Positions 34,063-43,807 of a stretch of 55,864 nt of DNA are shown piece by piece. The notes under the pieces are model-generated. The model ran no database searches, was not told the DNA's origin, and saw only the letters and a list, made by a program, of their open reading frames with translations. Origin of the DNA: Cephalotrichum gorgonifer. Taxonomy: Eukaryota; Ascomycota; Sordariomycetes; Microascales; Microascaceae. Location of the stretch: contig ONZQ02000006.1 of NCBI GenBank assembly GCA_900312665.1, positions 1,442,653 to 1,498,516 of the forward strand, read 5' to 3'. Made by a program: the position numbers and the translations under genes. Positions within the stretch are counted from its first letter, which is position 1. Every line of letters starts with the position of its first letter.

Positions 34063-34435
34063 GAGCAATCATCGCAGAGAGTGAGATTAAGAGGAAGAGA
34101 GTTCGAGGGGGTTTCAAATCAGGTCGAGAGCAGTCTGACCTGGAGCTGCATGGATCGGTTGTGAATGGTTGGGTCGCGTCGTTAGAATGCACGAGAGTCG
34201 GCTGGTTCCTCAGTTGGACGTGTCAGCCAACCATTAGCCGCTCAATATCAAGGAGGGCGGGTAAGACTCGGGGTAATTTGGTCCGTGAGATCTAGCGTGG
34301 GGTGGGTGGGCTGGTGGGGTGGTGGGGCTTTTTGCCAGGCGGCGAGGGGTACCTCTACGGGAGCTTTGGATCATGAAACTACTTGGACAACAACTCTTCC
34401 ACCTTGTCGCATGCTGTCTGCCTGCTGCTATTGCC

Positions 34436-35539
34436 ATGAAGGTATGAACGGCTTCTCCCCCCAGGCCGGAGTCCACACTCTGACAGTTACATCTTCTAGG
34501 ACATCCTCGTTAATGGTATATACCACATCGACCGCAAAATTGGGGAGGGAGGCTTCGGCCTTGTCTACTCAGGTGGGCTGCCTTCTCGGACACTATGGTG
34601 CTGTATTGAGGCTCACTAGTCCAGAGAATGATACTCGATCGGACGACGAGATTGCTCTCAAACTTACCCCCATCGGGGACGACCCGAGAATGCTCGAGGA
34701 CGAGGCCAACATTTATAGAGCGCTAGCAGGGGGGCGGGAGATCCCACGGGTGCTATGGTTCGGACAGGAGTGCGACTACTACGTACTGATCTACGAAATC
34801 CTCGGCCCATCGCTCGAGGATCTATTCAACTACTGCAGCCGAAAGTTCTCGCTCAAGACAGTCCTCCTCATAGCTAACCAGGCCATCACTCGAATCGAAT
34901 ATATCCACAGCAGGGGGGTTCTTCACCGCGACATCAAGCCGGACAATTTCCTCACGGGGGTTAGCCGCCAGGGAAATACCCTATACACGATTGACTTTGG
35001 CCTGGCCAAGGAGTTTAGCCGGGCAGAGGCGGACCGGAAGTACGAAGGTCGGGGATTTGGCGGCACCAGTCGGTTTGCAAGCATCGGCAATCACAATAGA
35101 CATGGTATATGTCACGTCAAGTATGGCGCCCCCTATTTACTAACTCGACAAAGAGCAGTCTTAGGGGGATGATCTGGAGTCCCTTGGGTACATGTTCCTA
35201 TATTTCTTGCGCGGCTCCTTGCCGTGGCAAGGTCTAAAGGCCGGGACGGAGGATGAGAGGAACGCAATGATCAAGGAGAAGAAGGTGGAACTCTCGGGAC
35301 AAAGCCTGTGTGAAGGGTTTCCAGGTGAATTCGCCACGTACATCGACTACGCCCGGTCTTTACTTTTCGATGATAAACCGGATTATACCTATCTTCGTAG
35401 GCTTTTCCGCCGGCTATTCCGTGCTAAAGGGTTCGAGTATGATAACGTGTTCGACTGGACTGAGAAAATGTTCAACGAGATCAATGGCAATATCGACGAA
35501 CCAACGTGTTCAAAGTCAGCAGTGGGGAGCGGGGACTGA
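34436..35539 (+). pseudogene. Casein kinase 1-like serine/threonine protein kinase, frameshifted
   Basis: The sequence carries a glycine-rich loop (IGEGGFGLVYS), ALKL for the lysine strand, the HRDIKPDNFL catalytic loop, IDFGLAKEF, the CK1-type GTSRFASIGNHNR activation segment and DDLESLGYMFLYFLRGSLPWQGLKA. This set identifies the CK1 family. A first exon ATGAAG at 34436-34441 with a 58-nt intron is plausible. Two joins fail: GTGGGC...TAG (34562-34608) leaves the frame off by one, and after the intron ending at 35158 a G-run (35164-35168) needs one extra base to reach DDLES. Hence I call it a pseudogene, though G-run miscalls could explain the second. Its 3' end is duplicated at 31.4 kb. Confidence 0.75.
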
Positions 35540-35867
35540 GCGAAGGACGAGGACAGCTACTGCAACGGCGGCTTCGGCACTTCACTTTGACATTTGCTCT
35601 TGTGTGGTCTGAATATGGTATCAAGTGGGTAGAATTCGGTCCGAATCAAGCACTATCTTTAGATCGAGGTTGAGCCAATGTTCTTCTCCGTAGATCACCA
35701 GCAACTCCCGCACTCCAAAGCATGCGGGAAGCATCCTCGTGGCCCCTACTCGAGATCACCTCCTACGCTGGCAACTTCCGCCTTGGTCTTCGGGTGTGGC
35801 TGTACGATTTCTCGATTTCCTAACTTCATTAGCCTCGAGTCTCAAAGTGTCACGATGACTATACCTT
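35461..35867. repeat. Segmental duplication, copy 2 (partner 31432-31833)
   Basis: This copy contains the authentic 3' end of the casein-kinase-1-like gene plus about 330 bp of flank, and ends inside the last codons of the JmjC-like gene at 35859. See copy 1 for the alignment anchors. Confidence 0.85.
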
Positions 35868-38582
35868 TACAGAGGCGAAGAACCTCATGACCGTAGCCTC
35901 GCCCCCGAGCTCTTCCACCTCGCCCTCCTCTACTCTGGCCGTAACGAGCTTCGCTATGATACGAACAAGCTTCGGCGCACTCCAGTTCATGTCTTCGTTG
36001 GTAATTGCTGGGTTTTTCATCTGGGCAAGCAGGACTTGCATCCATCGCTCGATGCCAGTCCACTGAAGAGTATGACCACCAAGAGCTAGCGTTTGAGCTA
36101 GCCCTTGTACCCGAAAAACGAAGTGAATTGTGCCTGGCTTGAAGTAGAACGACTGGCCGGGCTTGAGAACGACATATCTCCATCGGCCGCCTGTGAAGCG
36201 GTGGGGGTCGGCCATCCACTCCTCTCGTTCTTCCTTCGTCGGGCATGACATCCAGCCAAAACCAATTGACTCTTCTTGGGCTGTAATCCACGTAGCAAAG
36301 CCGTGGCTGTCCGTATGTGGCGCCGTGTTATTGCCCCCTTCCGATAATAGGATCCATTCTAGAACGTTCTTCCACTCGTTCCACTCCTGCGTCGACGCCA
36401 CCACTCTTTCAGCACTCCCCTCCATCAACGCAGTATTGCGAGCTTGAAGGAGGAGTTGACAATTCTCCCCCGTCAAGAAATTCGGTAGGATAGACTGCGG
36501 CAAAGGGCTTTGCAGATCCTGAATATTCCAGGGATCGGCCGTGGCTCTCTGGTCAAGGAACCGTTTTCGGACCTCACTCAGTTTCCGAACTTCAAATGAA
36601 TCGGTTGTGGAGCTGCGTGACGGTATTTGTACAGAGACAGAGTTGTCGAGGGCCCCCATTCGTCGAAAGAGCTGAACAATTGGTCGGCCGCCATTGCTCC
36701 ATCGGAATTGCTGTTGGCCTTCGGTGATTATCGGGGCGTCATAAGGAGACTCAGACTCAACCAAGCTTGCTGCCTCATCGCCGGTGCAGAATAAAGCTTC
36801 GACTACGCCCCGGCTCGGATCGGTGTTCGGCTGCTCGGCCTTCTCTAGTAGTTTGCAAACAAGCTCATTGGTTTCTGCGCCATGGGTGCCTTGCGATGGC
36901 GTGGCCTGGATGGTCTCTTGTAATTCAGCCAAGACTTGCCTCCGGAAGGCATCATCAGCCATCCGATCGTGCATCGGCCGACCCACAGCCGTATTTGACC
37001 TTATCGAGTTCGTAGACGGTAATGACGAAGGCTCGTCAAGCCGCGGCCGCTTCGACATGATATCAGGCAGCGAGGCACGCCGGCGGATGGGAGGATGGGC
37101 GCCACTCCGAGGCATCCTACTCAGAGTGCCTGGGCTACCGACCGGGGTATCTCTCTGGGAAGCGATGGCCGAAGTTCGCGCAGCAAAGAGCTGAAGGTGC
37201 GGGCGGCAGAGTTCGCTGAGGAGAGGAGAAAATTGCTCTGCTACCTCTGGGTGGAACAAAGAGGGGTTGTCAAGGGCTGACAAGAGTGTTGATGGCACTT
37301 TCGCCGGGCAGCACCGCTGGGGGATTTTCGGGACGTTGACGGACACGAGTCGACCCTGCCTGGGCTTGGCAGTTCCACTCCCTGAGGGTTCCCGGTATGA
37401 CGTCTGTGTGCGTGCACGAAGGGTCCTCCCAGTAGACTTATCAGAGCGAAATGACCTCCCTTCATGATCGTCAGAGGCACCATTCACATCGCTAGCATCA
37501 TTCGTGGCTGTATCGGAAGGGGGCTCCTTCTCTATTGCTGGGGCCGTATCTTGTGTGATGGTCTCATTTGCTGCGTCGTTCTCAGCCTCTGTTAGGATAG
37601 TCTCGACGAACTCTATGAAGAAGGAATCGTCGGGAACCGAATCCGCTTGACAGGTTTCCGTTTGGGTGACAGGTCCCTGGAAGTCCACAGCGCCGGTAGA
37701 ATCCGGCGCTGGCGGGTTCATAATGGTAGCGTCCATTTCGATCAAGGTTGACTGGTCTATGGTATCGGTACCACTGGATTTGGGCGACGGGACAGCATGC
37801 TCCTTCTGTACCATGAGTCCAAACTTGTCGAAACCAAACCCATTAGGTAGATCTTTGGCGAACATCGGTTTGTACGGTATGGGCGCATGCTCGGGGTGCT
37901 TGCTGTTAATAAATGGATCTTTGCTTGACCAGGCCCTTAGATTAATCAAGTCAATCTGGTCGATAGGGTTCACCGAATTCCGAAGTGAGAGGCGCCGACG
38001 AAGTTTGGATCGTTGCAGCATCAGCCAGTTTAACTTCGTTATGCCTTCTCTCGGATCGCGAACTTGGCGTGCTGCAGAGCAAAGAACGTCGCAGTACTTG
38101 GCGCCCCTGGAAGCCCACTCGTAATGTTGGACCATATCTCGACCCCAGTAGCGGCTGACCGTTTTTAGAGCGACGAGACATCGTAACCGAGTGTCCGATC
38201 CATTTCTAGCAACCGCAATAAACTGATCCCATTGTGCGGCCTCGCTATCCTTCAGTCGCGTTAATTCGGTTGTTGTGCTGTCTCTGTTCCTCCACTGTTT
38301 ATATTTGACGCACTCGACGAAGATGACACGATCATAAGCAGCGACCAGAAACTCCAGTCCAGTATGTCGAGCAAGCAATTCGTCCCGAGTTTGCGCGCAT
38401 AGCTTATATTTCTCCTCATCGTTTTCGCAGTCGTAGATCTTGTCACGAAACAGGTTGACTTGTCGACGTTGGTCGTGGCTCAACACAAGGAAATCCTCAT
38501 CAAGTTTGACCGCAGGATCGTCGTCGACGGGGGGCGTAGGAAAGTCAACAGCGCCCAGAGACATGACTGATACGTGCGTCAT
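35859..38582 (-). CDS. JmjC-like 2-oxoglutarate oxygenase domain protein, single exon, 907 aa
   Basis: The frame is open for more than 900 codons without an intron. The open frame starts earlier at a GTG inside the palindrome, so I take the first ATG (38582, MTHVSVMSLG; another ATG is at 38564). The first ~250 residues are helical and charged and I do not recognise them. A long Ser/Pro/Thr-rich disordered middle with basic patches (RPRL, PIRRRASLP) follows. The C-terminus has a JmjC/cupin-like core: His756-x-Asp758 in APHTDSHGF, then His820 in FKPGTIHFVFRV, the expected Fe(II) facial triad, with WRYVVLKPG between. Such enzymes hydroxylate or demethylate proteins, often histones; substrate unknown. 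The stop lies within the duplicated segment, so the final residues differ from the ancestral end. It diverges from the BTB gene. Confidence 0.8.
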   Translation of the reverse strand: MTHVSVMSLGAVDFPTPPVDDDPAVKLDEDFLVLSHDQRRQVNLFRDKIYDCENDEEKYKLCAQTRDELLARHTGLEFLVAAYDRVIFVECVKYKQWRNRDSTTTELTRLKDSEAAQWDQFIAVARNGSDTRLRCLVALKTVSRYWGRDMVQHYEWASRGAKYCDVLCSAARQVRDPREGITKLNWLMLQRSKLRRRLSLRNSVNPIDQIDLINLRAWSSKDPFINSKHPEHAPIPYKPMFAKDLPNGFGFDKFGLMVQKEHAVPSPKSSGTDTIDQSTLIEMDATIMNPPAPDSTGAVDFQGPVTQTETCQADSVPDDSFFIEFVETILTEAENDAANETITQDTAPAIEKEPPSDTATNDASDVNGASDDHEGRSFRSDKSTGRTLRARTQTSYREPSGSGTAKPRQGRLVSVNVPKIPQRCCPAKVPSTLLSALDNPSLFHPEVAEQFSPLLSELCRPHLQLFAARTSAIASQRDTPVGSPGTLSRMPRSGAHPPIRRRASLPDIMSKRPRLDEPSSLPSTNSIRSNTAVGRPMHDRMADDAFRRQVLAELQETIQATPSQGTHGAETNELVCKLLEKAEQPNTDPSRGVVEALFCTGDEAASLVESESPYDAPIITEGQQQFRWSNGGRPIVQLFRRMGALDNSVSVQIPSRSSTTDSFEVRKLSEVRKRFLDQRATADPWNIQDLQSPLPQSILPNFLTGENCQLLLQARNTALMEGSAERVVASTQEWNEWKNVLEWILLSEGGNNTAPHTDSHGFATWITAQEESIGFGWMSCPTKEEREEWMADPHRFTGGRWRYVVLKPGQSFYFKPGTIHFVFRVQGLAQTLALGGHTLQWTGIERWMQVLLAQMKNPAITNEDMNWSAPKLVRIIAKLVTARVEEGEVEELGGEATVMRFFASVKV

Positions 38583-38937
38583 ATAGCCTTTGGCTATGGT
38601 TATCGAAGAAGCGACGAGTTGGCACTGAACTAATTGTTGACTATTTTTTGGACGACCCACTGACGGTGGTGGATTCCACCACCGTCAGTGGGAAAGCTTA
38701 TTGGCTCGATAAATTATAGGTGCGATTCACGTGCTAGATCACCTGATGACACTGAGAATCCCGGAAGGACGGGAAACCAGCCCAGCAACATCGGAACTGC
38801 TTGATTCATTTAAGTGTTATAATTCGCTTTTCAATTAACTTTACAAATACGATTCTGCAGAACTGGCTGGCTTGCGCATGATGCGAGTCGCTGCTGCGTA
38901 GACTTTTGTTCCTGCACGACGATCCTGAGACGACGAA
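38583..38937. promoter_or_regulatory. Divergent promoter between the JmjC-like and BTB genes
   Basis: A 355-bp intergenic region separates the two start codons, which face away from each other. It contains the 37-bp palindrome described separately. No clear TATA box was seen. A shared regulatory region is likely from geometry, not shown. Confidence 0.45.
38656..38692. repeat. Perfect 37-bp palindrome
   Basis: The arm CCCACTGACGGTGGTGGA (38656-38673) and its exact reverse complement (38675-38692) are separated by a single T. A perfect 18-bp-arm fold-back in an intergenic region is far beyond chance. It could be an operator for a dimeric or tetrameric factor, a tiny fold-back transposon, or a replication or recombination scar. 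Confidence 0.9.
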
Positions 38938-39600
38938 ATGACCAAATCCAACAACGGCGAAGTCACTGTTCTGGTAGGGGAGAAAAGTACCAAGTTCTTC
39001 TACCTTGAATCCGGAACACTCTGCGCAGCCTCTCCATTCTTCGAAGCCGCACTCAAAGGGGGCTTTAGAGAGACAGCGGAACAAGAAGTGCGGCTGCCGG
39101 ACCATAACGACAAGGCATTTGATGTTATCGCGAGGTGGCTGTCTGATACAGACCCGTTAAGGTTTAAGAATTTGGAGTGGATTCTACTCTGCGAAATCTT
39201 TGTACTCGCAGACTACCTGGAGATATCATCCCTCGAAGAACAACTTCTTGAGAGCCTACGCTGGAAGCGATGCAAGTCCGGAATCGTACCAGTTTCGTCC
39301 GTACCATTTGTCTACGACAATACCTATCGCGGTTCACCCCTACGACGCTTATGGGTCGATTGGGTTTTGGAGCTTCAGGCGCCTGAGATATTTGAAAGCG
39401 AGGAATGGATATTTCCGTTGGAGTTCATGCGTGAATTAGCTGCGGCCCAGATGCGTGACCGAAAACTCATCACGGAAAAGCTGAAGAACGCTAATCAGAC
39501 GATCAGCACGAGTTATACGGTGGCTGTGGAGTTTTCAGGGTGGGCGAAGGCTTTAGCAAGGCCAACCCAGAGGGGCCTTGGAGGGCAGCCCTTCGGATAA
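38938..39600 (+). CDS. BTB/POZ domain protein, 220 aa
   Basis: A single-exon gene with a true ATG at 38938. The N-terminal ~110 residues form a BTB/POZ fold: VTVLVGEKSTKFFYLESG, LCAASPFFEAALKGGFRE, the VRLPDHNDKAFDVIARWL strand and helix, and LADYLEISSLEEQL. The rest is helical. Fungal BTB proteins of this size are usually adaptors for cullin-3 ubiquitin ligases or nuclear regulators, but the substrate-binding partner domain is not recognisable. It diverges from the JmjC-like gene and converges with the AAA ATPase gene, leaving 211 bp between their stops. No defects seen. Confidence 0.85.
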   Translation: MTKSNNGEVTVLVGEKSTKFFYLESGTLCAASPFFEAALKGGFRETAEQEVRLPDHNDKAFDVIARWLSDTDPLRFKNLEWILLCEIFVLADYLEISSLEEQLLESLRWKRCKSGIVPVSSVPFVYDNTYRGSPLRRLWVDWVLELQAPEIFESEEWIFPLEFMRELAAAQMRDRKLITEKLKNANQTISTSYTVAVEFSGWAKALARPTQRGLGGQPFG

Positions 39601-39811
39601 TGCCGTATTGGCCCGTCCACCACGGTAACGGCATGGGTTCCAAGCGCTCGACATCGATTGATTGAATATATTTAGATTTCGACATACAATAATAGAAGAG
39701 GACAATGTCTTGCAATCTGGTAGGTAAAACGCCAGCAACCCATAGTTAAAACGGCCGTTAAAAGGTCTTAGGGATCGCGCCTCTGTAGGCGATAGAGCTT
39801 CCACCCTTTCT

Positions 39812-42800
39812 CTAAGCATACGAGCCCAGATTCTCAACTGCTCCCGCTCCACGGAAATCATAATGGAATTGTTCCTTCGCAGCAATGGAATCGTAAATAT
39901 GAGTTCCCCCGACGACTGTCTCCTCATACTCAGCCATGGACCGAGCTATGAGAACGGCATTCCTAATCTATAGGAGTCGTCAGAATTTGTTTTCTGGGCA
40001 TGAGGGGGTCCTCTTACCTCACGGCCGTTCAGATTCTTCTCTGCCAGATCATTGATCACGCCCTTGTCGCAATTAGGATTGCCCTTTTTTGTCCCGGCCT
40101 GATTCAGGAAGAACTCCCAAACCGCCTTACGAGCATCCCGCCCGTTTGTAATTCAGTGCGAGGTGGATCCTGCTTATCATTGCTTCGTCGAATGCTTGCA
40201 TTCGGTTGGTCGTGAGAAACAGTATTCCGTCATACTGTTCCAGCTCACGCAAGAACACCGAAACGAGAGCATTGAGCTGCGGATTGTCCGAGCGCTGGGC
40301 CAAAAACACGTCCGCCTCGTCTAGGAGCAGGATTGCTTTCCAGCGGCTCGCGATCTTGAAAATGGTCGTCAGGACTGATTCGACCTTGACCGGATCCACT
40401 CCAATTTGCCCAGCTGGAACCTAATCCGGTTAGCTAGGATTCATGGGCTCATAAAACCGAACACGTACTGTATAAAGTGGAATCTTGAAAGTTTCTGCAA
40501 TCGTTTCCGCGGTCAAGGTCTTCCCCACGCCGGGAGGCCCACTGGTACTGCGTGTCAGTATGCATAGCTGGACATAGAAATGCCGGGCAACGAACTAAAG
40601 CAGGAAATTAACCCCGAGCCCTTTTCCTTGGACAAGGTCTGCGAAACCATCGCCAGGTTCCCGCTTCAGGTAGGTATCGGTGAGCGCCCAGATAGGCTTC
40701 TTTTGCTTCTCGGGGATCTTGACATCATCAAACGAGGACGGACTCCACTCGATATCGCTGATATTGCCCACAGCAAACTCGACTAAGAGTCCATTAGCTG
40801 GTACGTCGACTCCGTGGGGGAAGAAAGCCACGGACGGAATTGTTTGCTACTTAGACAGAAGCCCAGCACAGTCGGGCTGCAAATAAGGAGATCGGTCTCC
40901 TTAGCCTCGCCTGGTTTGATATCAGCGAGCTGGATCGAGTCATAAGGACCCGAGGCGGAGTATATTGGCCTCACTTTCTGGACTCGTGCGCACGGGTAGT
41001 TGGGCATGCGCTCCTGGAAACAGATTTTATCCACCATGATCCTGCCCTTGATATATCGAGCGACGATTTCGTCGTCATTCTCGATGTCGATAAAGAACGC
41101 TTTCCCTTTGTAATGGCGGTGGTGAATGCCTATGAGCGAGACGAAAGTACGTCCGTACCGGATAAGATCTCTTCGGACCCTGTCTTTCTCAGGGTGGTAC
41201 TGAAGAGGGTATGCTTGGAGGTGTTCAATCTGCTTCGTTCCTCGGAAATGTGGGATCTCGAGGCCGGTAGTAACTTCGCCTAGGACTTTGCCATCGGTGT
41301 TCAGATAGCGCGACTCAAGGTACAGGTACCTCGACCCGTCCATCTTCTTCCTCTCTTCACAGTGGTTGAGGACGACGCACCTTGGCGCACCAGTACCCGG
41401 GCAGGTAGTGTATACCTCTGCGTTTGGTTCGAAGAGCGCCCACAGTAGGTCGTACGTAATTTCCTTTTTCGCGAGAAGCGTGGACAGTTGTTCAGAGATA
41501 GGCTGGAACGTGGCGTTGAGGTAGTCCACAAGGAGGCTCAGGTGCCTTCCCGTTATGGCGTTCTCGGGATTGTCTGCAGAGGACTCGAAGCGTAACTTCA
41601 AGTCCTTGCGGACGTGAAACAGGTTGCTTCTCTCGATCTACAGCAGTTAGAAATTGAATAGGGACGCTATCCGGAAAACCCATACCGAAGGCTTGCTGCT
41701 GGCGAGAGACGCGCTACGATTGTCCTTGCAGACGTCCCGCAGAATGTCTCGTAGCCACGGGCACTTGACGTCGACGAAGGTGGTCGTCTTTGGTGTCATC
41801 CTGTCTGCAGCACTGTTAGCGACATTCGACTCTAAGACGTGTGAAACTTACCAATCCTGTCGCGGACGATAAACACGTACTGATCGAGTTCATCGCCACG
41901 GGAATCAGCCGGATCGACCAGCCTGTATTTGCCTGCTTTGTCGTCCCAGCTGTTTCTCTGTTAGCCATTTCCCGCAACTAGTGAAGTTTATACGTACACT
42001 TCATCCACATGCTTGTACTCCAATATCGATGCTGGTGCGGCCTTGCTTCCCCCTGGCTCACCATCGCTGCTCTTGCTCTCCTCTCCTGCTGCTGGAGTGT
42101 CCTGCACACCTTTCGCGGCCACAAGCTTCTCGAGTGCCGTCACGATTTTCTGCGAGGGGTGTGATACCGTGCTGTCGTCTACCGGGTTTGGGTCGCGGCA
42201 GGGTTTGTCTATAGTGTACGAGGCAGAGAATGGAGCCCGCTCGGGAATCGAATCGTGCGTTAACTTGTTGGGAGACTCCGAGCCGTTAGCGGCACCCGGC
42301 AACGCCTTCCCAAGCGATAGGCGTCTTTCAATGGGACTGCACGGCGGAGTTGGCCTATGGGAAGGTGATGGCAGCGGGCCAGCAAGTGAGTCCCACAAAG
42401 TTTCTCCAGGACGTCTCTCGCGTCCCATTGCTTCGCGGATTGACTCTTGAATCATCACCTTCACCTGGTCCATCGTGACAGGCGCATCACCGGGCGATTG
42501 AACAGATGGGACTGTCAAATCGTACAGGCATTTTGGCGCTCCGGACTGCTCAGTCGGCTTGTGAGGAACGGGAGGTGGGGGAAGCGCCATCTTGTACTCG
42601 GCCGGCTGATGGCTTGCGGGCGTGGCGCTCTCGTCGGGGACAGCTGCTGTTGACCGGATTCCGTGCTCATGCGATGGCCCTTGGTCTTCAGTGTACCCAT
42701 ACTGCTGAAAGAGCGACAAGGTCTGTGTTGGGGGAGGAGGAGCTAGTGCCGGTGGCTGCCCAGATGCGTGGACGGGGCCGTCCATTGTGTGCGCTTGAGA

Positions 42801-42896
42801 TGCCGTCATCTGCCCCGTAGTTGAGTTCAGAGCCCGGTAGATCGGTGGGTCGTGGTCTTCGTCTAAGGATCCGCTTGGGACTTGGGGTGAAGCCAT
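39812..42896 (-). CDS. DUF7025-like/AAA+ ATPase, eight exons, one frameshift (about 914 aa if corrected)
   Basis: Exons 42896-41998, 41949-41852, 41804-41686, 41637-40851, 40797-40613, 40567-40469, 40420-40018 and 39967-39812 join through 45-53-nt GT-AG introns. The N-terminal ~290 residues are Pro/Ser-rich and disordered. A middle domain of the type called DUF7025 in fungal AAA proteins follows (FEPNAEVYTTC, CSPTVLGF, GNISDIEW). The AAA core has Walker A GPPGVGKT (706-713), Walker B LLLDEADVF (D763, E764), the sensor TTNRMQAFDEAMISRIH, and the C-terminal DARKAVWEFF and RNAVLIARSMA helices. A one-base excess in the CCC at 40137-40139 (GGG on the coding strand) throws the frame just after SRIHLALNYK; removing one base restores it. 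Such ATPases remodel unknown proteins. The frameshift may be real or a sequencing error. Five-prime of 42896 I see no further exon. Confidence 0.8.
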
Positions 42897-43155
42897 ATTG
42901 AGCTGAGCGTGGTATAGTGTAGGATAAGCGAGACTCAGGTGTGGTTGCATGCTGGGTAGACAGATAGAAGAGGAAAAGTGCTTTATAAAGGGGGGGTTGT
43001 TCAATCTTAATGCATCCCACTGTACTAAAGTACAAGTACCTCGGCAATAATTCAAGTATGTTCTCTTTGTAAACCCTCAGACAGCTGATGTGGGGAAGCG
43101 GAATAGAACTCATCCCCGGAAACCCGGGGCTACGAGGCACCATATACCGGAGACA

Positions 43156-43660
43156 ATGTCAACCGCAGATCCTAGGGACGATATGAAGGAAGTGGACGAC
43201 TGCATGTAAGTCGCACTCGAAGCTGCCGCAGAGCTAGATGCCGCTGCTGCCGCGCTCGAGAGAAGGCGACTTATCCCCATCCCCGGAGCCCTCTAGACGA
43301 TCGCGCTCGTAGACTACAGCAACATTGGTGGGGCTCGCATCTAAGGCATCGACCAGGCCATCGGCCTCGACAAGGGAGCTCAATTCCCCGTCGCCGGTAA
43401 GTTATACGTGCCGCGGGAAGCCAACAGATGTAATTCGCTGAGTCGGGCCCTGCATTACTCGTGTTCTAAATGAGCTACGTCTTCCCCCAGATGCCGAGCA
43501 ACATCATCCCCCAAGAAGATCGGCGCCAGCACCTAGCTTAGTTTCCTCTGCCTCTCGTTCGGCGCCATAACTCTCGATATCGGGTTCATCAAGAACTACG
43601 CTTCCCTTGTTGCTCTGAGAGTCATGCTAGGAGTGGCGGAAGCGGAAAGACGCCTGTCCC
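43156..43660 (+). pseudogene. Anion:cation symporter-type MFS permease, N-terminal fragment with stops
   Basis: The frame from the ATG at 43156 contains the start of an allantoate-permease-like (Dal5/anion:cation symporter) protein: ERRRLIPIPGAL, TIALVDYSNIGGARI, GIDQAIGLDKGAQFPVA, an intron from 43397 (GTAAGT), then MPSNIIP and, after a frameshift, KKIGAST, LSFLCLSFGAITL and ALRVMLGVAEAE. In-frame stops are at 43207-43209, 43294-43296 and 43342-43344, and a TAG replaces the Trp expected after GAST. Homology ends near 43660, before most transmembrane helices, close to where the LINE sequence begins. Clearly non-functional. Confidence 0.75.
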
Positions 43661-43807
43661 AAACGGCAGCGTCATCACATGATTATATGGCTAATTGTAT
43701 TTTGTTCAGTTGCCACTTCTCGACCGTTCAGCCATGGCTAAGCCCCGCGAATTGGGTGTCGCAGGTTTTGTTCGTTAACTATTTTTCGCAGGCTCCATTT
43801 CCCGACG

